From Marinobacter nanhaiticus D15-8W (lineage in GTDB: Bacteria > Pseudomonadota > Gammaproteobacteria > Pseudomonadales > Oleiphilaceae), in assembly GCF_036511935.1 (NCBI RefSeq), contig NZ_AP028878.1, forward strand, positions 3,844,001 through 3,908,000: a DNA stretch of 64,000 nt. Direction: 5' to 3'. The translations under genes were made by a program, and so were the position numbers. Below, one piece after another: positions 19,267 through 29,236 of the stretch (the stretch's first letter is position 1; each line of letters opens with the position of its first letter). The notes beneath the pieces were generated by a model that did no database searches, was not told the origin of the DNA, and was given only the letters and a program-made list of their open reading frames with translations.

Positions 19267-20871
19267 ATGCCACAGTCTCACCAATATGATGTCCTCATTA
19301 TCGGCAGCGGTGCCGCCGGCCTGGCCGTCGCCCTCAACCTGCCCTCGCACCTGAAAGTCGCCGTGATCAGCAAGGGCGAACTCTCCAGCGGCTCCACCCT
19401 GTGGGCCCAGGGTGGGATCGCCGCGGTGCTGGATTCCGAGGACAGCATCGAGGCCCACATCCAGGACACGCTCGATGCCGGTGCCGACTTGTGCCACGAA
19501 GATGCCGTGCGCTTTACCGTCGAACATAGCCGTGAAAGCATCGAATGGCTGATCGATAAAGGCGTCGCCTTCACCCGGGACGAGGAGCACAACTATCACC
19601 TGACCCGCGAGGGTGGCCATAGCCGCCGGCGCATCATCCACGCCGCCGACGCCACCGGCCAGGCGGTCTCCCACACGTTAAGCGACCAGGCCCGCGCCTG
19701 CCCCAACGTGGATATCATGGAGCATCGCGTGGCCGTGGACCTGATTACCCACCGCAAGCTGGCGCTTCCAGGCAACCGTTGCGTCGGCGCTTATGTGCTG
19801 AATCTTGACGACAGTCATGTGGAACTCTTCAGCGCCCGCTTTGTAGTGATCGCCACGGGCGGCGCGAGCAAGGCTTACCGCTATACCAGCAACCCCGATG
19901 GCGCTTCGGGCGATGGTATCGCCATGGCGTGGCGCGCCGGGTGCCGGGTGGCAAACATGGAATTCAACCAGTTCCATCCCACCTGCATGTACCACCCGCA
20001 CGCCAAGTCGTTCCTGATCACCGAGGCTGTTCGAGGTGAAGGTGGACAGCTACTGCTGCCGGACGGTTCGTCCTTTATGGAACGCTTTGATCCGAGAGGC
20101 GAACTGGCGCCACGGGACATTGTCGCGCGGGCGATCGACCACGAGATGAAACGCCTGGGGGCGGATCATCTCTATCTGGACATCAGCCACAAGCCGGCGG
20201 ACTTCATCAAGACCCACTTCCCCACGATCTACGAGAAGTGCCTCGACTTCGGTGTGGACATGACCCGCGACCCTATCCCGGTGGTGCCCGCGGCTCATTA
20301 CACCTGCGGTGGCGTAATGACCGACAATCGCGCCCGCACTGACGTCAACCAGCTGTATGTCGTGGGCGAGGCTGCATTTACCGGCCTGCATGGCGCCAAC
20401 CGCATGGCCAGCAACTCCCTGCTGGAATGCCTGGTGTACGGTCGCGCGGCGGCTGAAGACATTGCACGCTATGACGCCGACATTCCTCCCCCGCCGGAGG
20501 CACCTGCCTGGGACGAATCACAGGTGCGCGATTCCGATGAGGATGTGGTGATCTCCCACAATTGGGATGAGCTACGACACTTCATGTGGGACTACGTCGG
20601 CATCGTGAGGACCACCAAGCGCCTGCAGCGGGCCAAGCACCGTGTGGACTTGCTATCGCGGGAAATTGGCGAGTTCTACAATAATTACCGGGTCTCCAAC
20701 GACCTGCTGGAGCTGCGCAACCTGGTCACCGTCTCCGACCTGATCATCTGCTCGGCCCTGCAACGGCGGGAAAGCCGGGGGCTGCACTATACGCTGGATT
20801 ACCCAGGCCTGCTGCACGAAGCCAGGGATACAATCCTGACGCCGACGACATTTCGCTCGATCGCCCCCTAA
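19267..20871 (+). CDS. nadB: L-aspartate oxidase
   Basis: NadB oxidises L-aspartate to iminoaspartate with FAD, the first step of de novo NAD synthesis. The N-terminal dinucleotide motif is GSGAAG (13-18). FAD/substrate motifs follow: [32 protein letters not shown] and the Arg-containing [14 protein letters not shown]. The C-terminal helical domain is complete. ATG 19267 (534 residues) aligns with Pseudomonas NadB; ATG 19246 is the alternative. It is divergent from algU, as in Pseudomonas. Confidence 0.95.
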   Translation: MPQSHQYDVLIIGSGAAGLAVALNLPSHLKVAVISKGELSSGSTLWAQGGIAAVLDSEDSIEAHIQDTLDAGADLCHEDAVRFTVEHSRESIEWLIDKGVAFTRDEEHNYHLTREGGHSRRRIIHAADATGQAVSHTLSDQARACPNVDIMEHRVAVDLITHRKLALPGNRCVGAYVLNLDDSHVELFSARFVVIATGGASKAYRYTSNPDGASGDGIAMAWRAGCRVANMEFNQFHPTCMYHPHAKSFLITEAVRGEGGQLLLPDGSSFMERFDPRGELAPRDIVARAIDHEMKRLGADHLYLDISHKPADFIKTHFPTIYEKCLDFGVDMTRDPIPVVPAAHYTCGGVMTDNRARTDVNQLYVVGEAAFTGLHGANRMASNSLLECLVYGRAAAEDIARYDADIPPPPEAPAWDESQVRDSDEDVVISHNWDELRHFMWDYVGIVRTTKRLQRAKHRVDLLSREIGEFYNNYRVSNDLLELRNLVTVSDLIICSALQRRESRGLHYTLDYPGLLHEARDTILTPTTFRSIAP

Positions 20872-20963
20872 GTGATCGAGCCTCTATATCCAAACGCTCG
20901 GCACCCGGTAGTTCGGTGCCCAGAAGTCCTGTATTCAGAGGTTAACCTTCCAGAGGCTCAATA

Positions 20964-21218
20964 ATGCAACACGATGTCGAATACAAGCGCCTGTACTGGC
21001 ATAGCCGCCGCGGCATGCTGGAGCTGGACGTCCTGCTGATCCCCTTTCTCGAGGAAGTCTATCCGAGCCTGCCAGACGATGATAAGGCGCGCTACCGCAA
21101 ACTGATCGACTGCGAGGACACCGAGATCTACCAGTGGTTCATGCAGCGTGAACGACCGCAGGACGAAAACCTGCAGGTCATCGTCGACATGATCCTCAAG
21201 CGTGTCCAGCCGGATTGA
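20964..21218 (+). CDS. sdhE: Succinate dehydrogenase assembly factor SdhE
   Basis: SdhE (84 residues) helps attach FAD covalently to SdhA and FrdA. The RGxxE motif is R16-G17-M18-L19-E20, and the conserved acidic helix and the YQWFMQRE segment are present. It overlaps the following YgfX-like gene by 17 bp. Being next to nadB, another flavoprotein gene, is common in gammaproteobacteria. Confidence 0.93.
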   Translation: MQHDVEYKRLYWHSRRGMLELDVLLIPFLEEVYPSLPDDDKARYRKLIDCEDTEIYQWFMQRERPQDENLQVIVDMILKRVQPD

Positions 21219-21675
21219 CCTGAGACTCCAACCCTGCCGGCCGCTGGCCGTCCTCCTATCCAGTGGCTGGTTGATGTTGGCGTTGGGCCTGACTCTGGCA
21301 GCCGACCGGATATCGCCGTGGCTGTTGGCGGTGCTGCCTCTGCTGGCCTTCGCGGGTTGGCACACGGTCCGGCACCGGGCCACGCTGAATGGACGTCGTG
21401 CAGTCCGGGCTATCCACGTCGACCGGGATACTTTATGGGTCGAGACAACTGGCAACGATACCGAGCCCGTTCGTGTCGGTGGCAATAGTCGCCTCTTCAG
21501 TCATCTCGCGCTCTTGAAACTTTATCCAGCGGACACCACTAACAACGCATATACCGTTATCCTGATCGACACGTTCCTGATCCGGAACGTCGATAGCGAA
21601 GCTTTCAGACGACTGCGCGTCTGGCTCCGTTTCGCAAGGAGCCCACATCAGGATAAAACGACTTCCCCGCTGTGA
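21202..21675 (+). CDS. ygfX: YgfX/CptA-like membrane protein
   Basis: A 157-residue protein with a GTG start inside the end of sdhE. Two close membrane helices (about 15-33 and 38-55) precede a cytoplasmic beta-rich domain. Position after sdhE, size and topology fit the YgfX family. In E. coli YgfX was reported as a toxin acting on FtsZ and MreB with SdhE as a proposed antitoxin, a claim that has been disputed. The sequence match was judged by eye and is not strong, so treat the name as probable. Confidence 0.65.
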   Translation: MSSRIDLRLQPCRPLAVLLSSGWLMLALGLTLAADRISPWLLAVLPLLAFAGWHTVRHRATLNGRRAVRAIHVDRDTLWVETTGNDTEPVRVGGNSRLFSHLALLKLYPADTTNNAYTVILIDTFLIRNVDSEAFRRLRVWLRFARSPHQDKTTSPL

Positions 21676-21687
21676 CAGGAGACAGGC

Positions 21688-22689
21688 ATGTCCGATACCG
21701 CCACGCCAACTGAAAGCACCTCCACCACAGGTACCGCGCATCTCGCCTCCGCCAATCGACCGAAAGCGGCCATCGCACGGGTCGAGAGTGCCCGGCTGTA
21801 TCGCGTCGGAGGCAAGGACCCGCACAAGTTCCTGCACGGGCAACTGAGCCAGAGCCTGGACGACGTCAAACCGGATAAGTCCCGTCGGGCCGCCGCCTGT
21901 AACCCCAAGGGGCGTGCCTACGCACTTCCGCTGCTGGCCGACTACGAGGGCGATATCGTCCTGCGCCTGCCACGGCGTATCGCCGACGAAGTTACCAGCC
22001 AGCTCAATAAGTTCCTGATGCTATTCCGGGGCACGGATATGAAGCCTCTGGAGCAGGCCCATCTTTACGGGTTCTGGGGTGAAGCAACGGCAGAGGCCCT
22101 GCTTCCCGAGGCAATGGAACTCAAGCTCCCGGGCGATTCGATAACCCTGGCGGGCGGCAAGCTGATTCGCGTGCAGGACACCGCCGAGGGCGTTGCCCGT
22201 TATGAATACTGGCAGATCGACGACAGTGCGCCCATTCCCGAAGGCGCCGAAGCCACAGAGGCCGATTGGGCTGCCTCGGAAATCAGCGCTGGCCTGGCAG
22301 AGCTTTCACCATCAACGATGTCCGAGTACGTTCCCCAGATGCTCAACCTGCAGCACGTGGATGGCATTCATTTCAAGAAAGGCTGCTATACCGGCCAGGA
22401 AGTCATTGCGCGCATGCATTACCTGGGTCAACTCAAGAAAAGCATCTTCCGGCTCTCGCTTCCGTCTGAGCGTCCGGTTGAAGTAGGGACCCAGATAATC
22501 GCCAACGATAAGGCTGTTGGCGAGGTGATCAATAGCGTCGGCTTCGATGACGGCCATCAGGAGATCCTGGCCGTCGTCAAACACGCCGCGTTATCGACTC
22601 CGGACTGGCATCTAGAGGGCTTCGACCCCTCTCTCGAACGTCTGCCACTACCTTACAAGGTGCCCGAACAAGAGGCAGCTGGTAACTGA
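21688..22689 (+). CDS. ygfZ: Folate-binding protein YgfZ (GcvT-like)
   Basis: YgfZ uses tetrahydrofolate to support certain iron-sulfur enzymes such as MiaB, and has a GcvT-like fold. The 333-residue product carries the family signature KGCYTGQE with C233. About 25 extra residues, rich in Thr and Ser, precede the conserved start. It lies 12 bp after the ygfX-like gene. Confidence 0.92.
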   Translation: MSDTATPTESTSTTGTAHLASANRPKAAIARVESARLYRVGGKDPHKFLHGQLSQSLDDVKPDKSRRAAACNPKGRAYALPLLADYEGDIVLRLPRRIADEVTSQLNKFLMLFRGTDMKPLEQAHLYGFWGEATAEALLPEAMELKLPGDSITLAGGKLIRVQDTAEGVARYEYWQIDDSAPIPEGAEATEADWAASEISAGLAELSPSTMSEYVPQMLNLQHVDGIHFKKGCYTGQEVIARMHYLGQLKKSIFRLSLPSERPVEVGTQIIANDKAVGEVINSVGFDDGHQEILAVVKHAALSTPDWHLEGFDPSLERLPLPYKVPEQEAAGN

Positions 22690-22878
22690 ACGCTCACTTC
22701 AGATACGTTTTGTGACGGGCGAATCCGCGTAAATTTGCTATAAATGGGGTGCAGCGGGCATATCCTGCTGGTTTTGCACCAGTTATTTGTATGCCAAATG
22801 CCCGTTTTTATACCGGTGACTGTTAGCCAGTCACTGCGTGTTTCGCCAGTTACTTTTGTCGGACGGAATATCCCAGTT

Positions 22879-23712
22879 ATGGCCACCATCTCGGATACCT
22901 TGAAACAAGACATTACCGCAGCCATCGAAAGCGACAAGCTAGTGCTGCCCACTCTGCCGGAGGCAGCGCTACAGGTTCGTGAGATCGCTGAATCCGAGGA
23001 CTCCTCCATCCAGGACCTGGTCAAGGTCATCAGTACCGACACCGCGCTGTCCGCGCGCCTGATCCGGGTGTGCAACAGCCCGCTGTTCCGCGGTGCCCGC
23101 CAGATCGAAAACCTCACCATGGCGGTCAGCCGCCTGGGCATGGCATACACCAGCAACCTGGCGATGGGTCTGGCTATGGAACAGATGTTCCAGGCGACCT
23201 CCGACATGATCGACAGACGCCTGCGTGCCACCTGGCAGACCAGCACCGAAGTGGCCGGCATCTGCCACGTGCTGGCCCAGCACTACACGAAGCTCAAGCC
23301 GGACCAGGCGACCTTGGCCGGCCTGGTACATCTGATCGGCGTGCTGCCGATCCTGCGCTACGTGGAAGACAACGATATCCAGATCAGCAGTATCATGCTG
23401 GACAAGGTGATCGACGAACTGCATGCCGATATCGGGATGAAGATCCTGAAGAGATGGGACTTCCCGGCTGAACTGCAACAAGTCCCGGCGGACTTCACCG
23501 ACTTCACGCGCGTGGTGCCCAAGGCGGACTATGCAGATTTGGTGATGGTCGCCAACCTGCAACTGGTAGCCGGTACCGAGCATCCGTTCACCGAGGTCGA
23601 CTGGAACACCATTCCGGCCTTCGATCGACTGGGGCTGGATCCGAATATCGACATGAGCCAGGAAGAAGACCTGAATGCGGAGATGGAAGCAGCGATGGCC
23701 CTTCTCCAATAA
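22879..23712 (+). CDS. HDOD domain protein
   Basis: A 277-residue protein made almost wholly of one HDOD domain (about 20-215), with LPTLPEAALQVREIAE, ISTDTALSARLIRVCNSPLFRG and the QI-ENLTMAVSRLG segment. HDOD domains are HD-related but lack the metal-binding residues and are found in signalling proteins. The C-terminus is acidic. ATG 22879 is chosen because the 45 open codons upstream do not look like conserved protein. Function is unknown; a signalling or cell-cycle role is only a guess. Confidence 0.85.
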   Translation: MATISDTLKQDITAAIESDKLVLPTLPEAALQVREIAESEDSSIQDLVKVISTDTALSARLIRVCNSPLFRGARQIENLTMAVSRLGMAYTSNLAMGLAMEQMFQATSDMIDRRLRATWQTSTEVAGICHVLAQHYTKLKPDQATLAGLVHLIGVLPILRYVEDNDIQISSIMLDKVIDELHADIGMKILKRWDFPAELQQVPADFTDFTRVVPKADYADLVMVANLQLVAGTEHPFTEVDWNTIPAFDRLGLDPNIDMSQEEDLNAEMEAAMALLQ

Positions 23713-23788
23713 CAGGCTGACGGAGCGGCGGACATCTAATGCAGGCTGCTCCGGAACACCTGTCCAGCACGGAACATTCCTGAAAGAG

Positions 23789-23810
23789 AAAGGCCGGTTT
23801 ACCGGCCTTT
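23789..23810. terminator. Shared terminator between the HDOD gene and ung
   Basis: A 9-bp stem AAAGGCCGG / CCGGCCTTT with loop TTTA overlaps the last codons of ung and lies about 75 bp after the HDOD gene. Both flanks are only moderately T-rich, so it may work weakly in either direction. Confidence 0.55.
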
Positions 23811-24539
23811 CTTGTATCTGGATATCAGCTCTTCCCGGGACGGCAACTGCCAGTCGATTGGCGGTCGGCCTTTCTGCGTCAGCCAGTCATTCGCCTGCAG
23901 GAAGTGCCCGCACCCAAAGAAGCCGCGATGGGCGCTGAGCGGTGATGGATGCGGCCCCTGCAAAACCAGGTGGCGGTTGCGATCGATAATGCGGCCTTTT
24001 TTCTGCGCGTAGCTACCCCACAGCAGGAAAACGACATTTTCGCGTTCTTCGTTGATGAGCTCGATCACTTGGTCGGTGAAATGCTCCCAACCTTTCCCCT
24101 GATGGGCTCCAGCCTGACCTTGCACTACCGTCAGCACAGCATTGAGTAGCAGTACCCCCTGGTCTGCCCAGGGCTGGAGGCAACCGTGATCGGGAGGCTG
24201 GATACCCAGCTCGGATTCGATTTCCTTGAAAATATTCACCAGCGACGGCGGCGTGCGGACATCGGGGCGTACGCTGAAGCAAAGACCGTGAGCCTGTCCC
24301 GGGCCATGGTATGGATCCTGACCCAGGATCACCACCCGGACCCTGTCGAATGGCGTCGAGTTCAAGGCATTGAAGCAATGGTGGCGGGCAGGATAAAGCA
24401 CCTTGCCCGCTTTTTCCTCCTCGGCAAGAAAAGCACCGAGGGTTTGCATGTATGGCTTCTCGAACTCGCCGTCGAGACGCTCCAGCCATCCACGACCGGG
24501 CTTGAGCTCCTGACGCAGCGCTTCCGTGGCCGGGTGCAT
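23799..24539 (-). CDS. ung: Uracil-DNA glycosylase
   Basis: Ung removes uracil from DNA in base-excision repair. The 246-residue product has the water-activating D75 in GQDPYHG, the uracil-binding FSV segment and the minor-groove loop [12 protein letters not shown] with H197. All key residues are intact. It lies 5 bp after lysS and its 3' end contains a hairpin. Confidence 0.96.
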   Translation of the reverse strand: MHPATEALRQELKPGRGWLERLDGEFEKPYMQTLGAFLAEEEKAGKVLYPARHHCFNALNSTPFDRVRVVILGQDPYHGPGQAHGLCFSVRPDVRTPPSLVNIFKEIESELGIQPPDHGCLQPWADQGVLLLNAVLTVVQGQAGAHQGKGWEHFTDQVIELINEERENVVFLLWGSYAQKKGRIIDRNRHLVLQGPHPSPLSAHRGFFGCGHFLQANDWLTQKGRPPIDWQLPSREELISRYKKGR

Positions 24540-24544
24540 GACAC

Positions 24545-26056
24545 TCAGCCCTTTTCCGGACGCATGGCTGGGAACAGGATCACGTCCCGGATGGACGGTG
24601 AGTCGGTCAGCAGCATCGCCAGACGATCAATGCCGATGCCCTCGCCCGCCGTAGGCGGCAGACCGTATTCCAGTGCGGTGACGTAATCTTCGTCATAGAA
24701 CATCGCCTCGTCATCGCCGGCTTCTTTCTCGGCAACCTGCTCACGGAAACGTTCGGCCTGGTCTTCGGCATCGTTAAGCTCGGAGAATCCATTGGCGATC
24801 TCGCGGCCACCGACAAAGAACTCGAAACGCTCGGTGACGAACGGATCGGCATCTTTGCGCCGGGCCAGCGGGGACACTTCCGTCGGGTACTCAGTGATGA
24901 AGGTCGGCTGCATCAGGCGATGTTCGACCGTCTTCTCGAAGATCTCGATCTGCACCTTACCCAACCCCCAACCTTCCTTCAGCGGAATGCCCATGCCTTC
25001 GGCGATTTTACGCGCAGCGTCGGCATCGGCCAGCTGTTCCGCCTTGATATCCGGATTGAATTTGAGGATGGAATCGAACACCGTCACGCGCTCGAAGGTC
25101 CGACCAAAGTCGTACTCCACGGCTTCCGTTTCACCGTTGGACAGTACGCGGGTGTTGGTCACTGTCGTCGTGCCCAATACCGTTTGCGCCGTCTCCCGCA
25201 GCATGGCCTCGGTCAGGTCCATCAGTTCGTGGTAGTCGGCGTAGGCCTGGTAGAACTCGAGCATGGTGAACTCAGGATTATGGCGAGTGGACAGACCCTC
25301 ATTGCGGAAATTGCGGTTGATCTCGAAAACCCGCTCAAAACCGCCCACCACCAAGCGCTTGAGATACAGCTCTGGCGCGATACGCAGGTACATATCGATG
25401 CCCAGCGCATTGTGGTGCGTGATGAAGGGGCGCGCCACTGCACCACCGGGAATCGCCTGCAGCATCGGTGTTTCCACTTCGATGAAGTCGCGCTGGGTGA
25501 AGAAGTTGCGGATGCAGTTGATGATTTTCGAACGCGCATGGAACACGCGACGCGTATCTTCGTTGACCATGAGGTCCACGTAGCGCTGGCGATAGCGGGA
25601 TTCGGTATCGGTCAGGCCCTTGTGCTTCTCGGGCAGCGGGCGAAGGGACTTGGTGAGCAACACGTACTCGTCCATCGTCACATACAGGTCACCCTTGCCT
25701 GACTTGCTTAGTTTGCCGCGCACGCCGACCACATCACCCAAGTCCCAGTGCCGGGTGTCCTTCTGCACGTCCTTGCTGGCATAAACCTGGATGCGACCGG
25801 ACATGTCCTGTACCACCTTGAACGCCTTGCGATCGAGCATCAATCGACCGGCAATCGCCACGTCCAGCCCCAAGTCCTCGAGTTCTTCCTTCGATTTATC
25901 GCCGTAGTTCATCTGCAACTCGGCCGCGGTCGCCGTGCGGCGGAAATCATTGGGGAAGGGATTGCCCTGGTCACGCAAGTCGGCCAGCTTGGCCCGGCGC
26001 TCGGCAATCAGCTTGTTCTCGTCCTGGGGTGTGGCGTTCGGGTTTTGGTCGGTCAT
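24545..26056 (-). CDS. lysS: Lysyl-tRNA synthetase, class II
   Basis: LysS charges tRNA-Lys. The 503-residue product has an N-terminal OB-fold tRNA-binding domain (about 60-170) and the class II catalytic core: motif 2 [18 protein letters not shown] and motif 3 [12 protein letters not shown]. It follows prfB by 75 bp, as in E. coli. A 9-bp inverted repeat (26078-26107) lies in that spacer. Confidence 0.97.
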   Translation of the reverse strand: MTDQNPNATPQDENKLIAERRAKLADLRDQGNPFPNDFRRTATAAELQMNYGDKSKEELEDLGLDVAIAGRLMLDRKAFKVVQDMSGRIQVYASKDVQKDTRHWDLGDVVGVRGKLSKSGKGDLYVTMDEYVLLTKSLRPLPEKHKGLTDTESRYRQRYVDLMVNEDTRRVFHARSKIINCIRNFFTQRDFIEVETPMLQAIPGGAVARPFITHHNALGIDMYLRIAPELYLKRLVVGGFERVFEINRNFRNEGLSTRHNPEFTMLEFYQAYADYHELMDLTEAMLRETAQTVLGTTTVTNTRVLSNGETEAVEYDFGRTFERVTVFDSILKFNPDIKAEQLADADAARKIAEGMGIPLKEGWGLGKVQIEIFEKTVEHRLMQPTFITEYPTEVSPLARRKDADPFVTERFEFFVGGREIANGFSELNDAEDQAERFREQVAEKEAGDDEAMFYDEDYVTALEYGLPPTAGEGIGIDRLAMLLTDSPSIRDVILFPAMRPEKG

Positions 26057-26131
26057 GATCTCTCGCTAGCGTTGGCTGGTCCGGATGGACCCTGTGACAT
26101 CCGGACCGGTGATCGTTGGGGCTCCCGGGAA

Positions 26132-27227
26132 TCAGAGAGCCATCTTCAGGCTGGCCTCAATGAACTTGTCGATATCGCCATCGAGCACGGCCTGGGTGTT
26201 ACTGGTTTCCACCTTCGTGCGCAGGTCCTTCACGCGACTGTCGTCCAGGACATAGGAGCGGATCTGGCTGCCCCAGCCGATGTCGGACTTGGCGTCTTCC
26301 TGTTTCTGTTTCTCGGCGTTGCGCTTCTGCATTTCCAGCTCGAACAGTTTGGCCTTGAGCTGTTTCATGGCCTGGTCCTTGTTCTGGTGCTGGCTACGGC
26401 CAGCCTGACAGGCCACCACCGTGTTCGTCGGCAAATGGGTCAGTCGCACGGCGGATTCGGTCCGGTTGACGTGCTGACCGCCAGCGCCGGAGGCACGATA
26501 TACGTCGACACGCAGATCGGCGGGATTGATCTCGATCTCGAAGCTGTCGTCCACCTCCGGCGATACGAAAACCGACGAGAAAGACGTATGACGACGGTTA
26601 CCGGAATCGAACGGCGATTTACGCACCAGTCGGTGAACGCCGGTTTCGGTGCGCAGCCACCCGTAGGCATACTCCCCTTCGAAGTGAATGGTGGCACTCT
26701 TGATACCGGCCACTTCACCTTCCTGCAGTTCGACGATTTCCGTCTTGAAACCGCGGCGCTCGCCCCAGCGCAGGAACATGCGCAGCAACATATTGGCCCA
26801 ATCCTGCGCTTCGGTGCCGCCGGAGCCCGCCTGAATGTCCAGGTAGGCGTTATTCTCATCCATTTCGCCCGAGAACATGCGGCGGAATTCGAGCTTTTCC
26901 AGATCCTTTTCCAGATCTTCCAGATCGCCGCGAACGTCTTCTGCCGCCTGCTCGTCCTCTTCCTCATCCGCCATCTGGATCAGGTCCTCGGCGTCCGAAA
27001 GACCCGTAGACAATTTGTCGATCGTCTTCACGATCAGCTCGAGATTGGCCCGTTCCTTACCGAGGGCCTGGGCACGCTCAGGATCTTCCCATACCTTGGG
27101 ATCTTCCAGTTCACGCTCTACTTCGATCAGTCGTTCGCTGCGCTGGTCGTAGTCAAAGATACCCCCTAAGCGCTTCGCTGCGCTCCCGGAGATCTTTAAT
27201 GGTGTTCAGAATCGGGTTGATTTCCAT
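26132..27227 (-). CDS. prfB: Peptide chain release factor 2, made by programmed +1 frameshift
   Basis: RF2 reads UGA and UAA stop codons. Translation starts at ATG 27227 and reads 24 codons (MEINPIL...LRGYL) to an in-frame TGA at 27155-27153. A +1 shift on CTT then continues as [13 protein letters not shown] to 26132, giving about 364 residues, the E. coli length. The SPF codon-recognition motif and the GGQ catalytic motif (GAGGQHVN) are present. Annotated without the shift, the gene would appear as a shorter protein starting at 27031. It is followed by lysS. Confidence 0.96.
27152..27170 (-). promoter_or_regulatory. prfB autoregulatory frameshift site
   Basis: On the minus strand CTTAGGGGGTATCTTTGAC carries the internal Shine-Dalgarno AGGGGG (27167-27162), the slippery CTT and the TGA stop followed by C. 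It matches the classic E. coli site as I recall it. Low RF2 slows termination at this TGA and favours the shift, so RF2 controls its own synthesis. Confidence 0.95.
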
Positions 27228-27412
27228 GTAGCTTCCATCTAAGGGTAGAAATGATTTCAGTGTCCCGGTTGGTCAATGCGTTGACCTACTGCGTGCCGCT
27301 GTTCAAACGGGACCCTGGCCACGGACGGTGGCCGGCAGAGGCGAGGCATTTTACCGGAGATCTGTATGGAAATCAGCCGGCTTCGCCCCGTCGCGCCTTA
27401 TAGGTCTGCCCA

Positions 27413-29149
27413 TCAGCCCTGCACCGGCTCGATGTAATCCACCAGCAACTGGAGCTGGGTCCGACCGCGGAAGGTGTTGGCGTCCGGCTTGTAGACTACC
27501 CGGGCGCCGGTAACAGTGAAATCAGGAACTTCGGCTCCGGTATTGAAGGCGATCCCATCGAGGATATCGCCACCATTCCTGGGCCGGAGCACCAGCTTGA
27601 GGTGACGCTCACCGACAATACGCTGATTGATCACTTCGAATTCGCCATCGAAGACCGGCTCCGGAAAGTGCTGCCCCCAAGGGCCCGAGCGCTTCAGCGT
27701 ATAGGCTGTGTCCAGCGTCAACTCATCGAGACCTAGCGGCCCGTCGGTGGTAATCGTCGCCTCCAGGGCATCTTCGGTAATCGTGCTGCGTACCGTGGCG
27801 TCGAAGGCCTCGGCAAATTGCTGGAAAGCATCTGCGGCGATCGTCATTCCCGCCGCCATGGCGTGACCACCGAATTTTTGCAGCAGGCCAGGATTGCGGG
27901 CGTCCAGCGACGCTAGCACATCGCGGATATGCAGCCCCGGAATAGAGCGTGCCGATCCCTTGATAAGTTTGCCGCCGTCGTCCGGGGCAAAGGCAATCAC
28001 CGGCCGATGGGTCTGTTCGCGGATCCGCGCCGCAAGGATGCCGATCACCCCTTGGTGCCAGTCCGGGTCGAACAGCGCCAGCCCCCAGGGTAACCCTTCC
28101 CTATCAAGTGACAGGGATGCAAGCAGGTCCTGGGCTTGCTCCTTCATCCCCGTTTCAATCGTGCGTCGCTCGCGGTTCATCTGATCCAGTTCAGTCGCCA
28201 GACGGCGCGCCTCGACGGGCGTATCCGCCAACAGACAGGCAATACCCAAACTCATGTCATCAAGGCGTCCCGCAGCGTTCAGACGCGGGCCCACGACAAA
28301 ACCCAGGTCTGTTGCACTGATCTGGCTGTACTCGCGGCCGGCGACCTCCAGCAATGCCAGGATACCCGGCCGGGCTTCGCCCTGTCGGATCCGGCGCAGT
28401 CCCTGCTCGACGAAAATGCGGTTGTTCTGGTCCAACGGCACCACATCGGCCACGGTCCCCAATGCCACCAGGTCGAGTAGGCAGCCCAGGTTCGGCGGCG
28501 GACCCTGCAATAACCCCCGATCGCTCATAAAGCGGCGCAGGGCGGTCAGTACATAGAACATGACCCCCACACCAGCGGCATTCTTGCTCAGGAAAGGACA
28601 TCCATGCTGGTTGGGATTCACGATGGCATCCGCCGGGGGCAGGGTCTCGCCTGGCAGGTGATGATCAGTAACCACCACACGCATCCCATGATGTCGGGCG
28701 GCTTCGACACCCTCGATGGCAGAGATACCGTTGTCGACGGTAATCAACAGATCAGGTAACGCGCCTTCCTCTCGCAGTCGGTCGATGATCCCCGGCGTCA
28801 AACCGTACCCGTCGGAGAAGCGGCTGGGCACCCGGAAATCCAGGTGACGCGCGCCCATCATCTGCAATCCCAGAATGGCCACCGCAGTACTGGTTGCACC
28901 ATCGGCATCGAAGTCACCAAGGATCAGGATCCGTTGTCCCTGCTGGATCGCCTCGGCTATCAGCTCAACCGCACGATCGATGCCGCGCAGGTCAAACGGC
29001 GATGCCAATTGCTTCAGGGTGTAATCGAGCTCGACCTCGGACTGCACGCCACGGGCCTGGTAGAGGCGCCTGAGCAACGGCGGCAGGGAATGGCCCCAAT
29101 CGGCGGGGTGCTCCGGCAGGGGACGCCGGATAATCTTGCGTGGCGTCAT
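27413..29149 (-). CDS. recJ: Single-stranded-DNA 5'-3' exonuclease RecJ
   Basis: RecJ degrades single-stranded DNA in RecF-pathway recombination, base-excision and mismatch repair. The 578-residue product is a DHH phosphoesterase: motif I GDFDADG (D79, D81, D83), motif II D139, motif III TDHH (161-164), then a DHHA1 domain and a C-terminal OB-fold. It lies between thrC and prfB. A 183-bp spacer separates it from prfB. Confidence 0.95.
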   Translation of the reverse strand: MTPRKIIRRPLPEHPADWGHSLPPLLRRLYQARGVQSEVELDYTLKQLASPFDLRGIDRAVELIAEAIQQGQRILILGDFDADGATSTAVAILGLQMMGARHLDFRVPSRFSDGYGLTPGIIDRLREEGALPDLLITVDNGISAIEGVEAARHHGMRVVVTDHHLPGETLPPADAIVNPNQHGCPFLSKNAAGVGVMFYVLTALRRFMSDRGLLQGPPPNLGCLLDLVALGTVADVVPLDQNNRIFVEQGLRRIRQGEARPGILALLEVAGREYSQISATDLGFVVGPRLNAAGRLDDMSLGIACLLADTPVEARRLATELDQMNRERRTIETGMKEQAQDLLASLSLDREGLPWGLALFDPDWHQGVIGILAARIREQTHRPVIAFAPDDGGKLIKGSARSIPGLHIRDVLASLDARNPGLLQKFGGHAMAAGMTIAADAFQQFAEAFDATVRSTITEDALEATITTDGPLGLDELTLDTAYTLKRSGPWGQHFPEPVFDGEFEVINQRIVGERHLKLVLRPRNGGDILDGIAFNTGAEVPDFTVTGARVVYKPDANTFRGRTQLQLLVDYIEPVQG

Positions 29150-29195
29150 AGACAGTCTGGCTATTCCGATGGTTGTTATCGCGGTGTTGCAGAAC

Positions 29196-29230
29196 TCCCG
29201 ACCCCCGCATTCTGTGTGCCGGGGTCGGGA
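29196..29230. other. Hairpin between thrC and recJ
   Basis: A perfect 10-bp GC-rich stem (TCCCGACCCC / GGGGTCGGGA) surrounds a 15-base loop, directly after the thrC stop. No T-run follows on either strand, so it is more likely an mRNA-stabilising or Rho-related structure than a simple terminator. Confidence 0.5.
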
Positions 29231-29236
29231 TAATTA

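Noticed and set aside
25748..27169. 473-codon plus-strand open frame over lysS and prfB
   Set aside because: It lies across two well-conserved minus-strand genes and has no recognisable domain.
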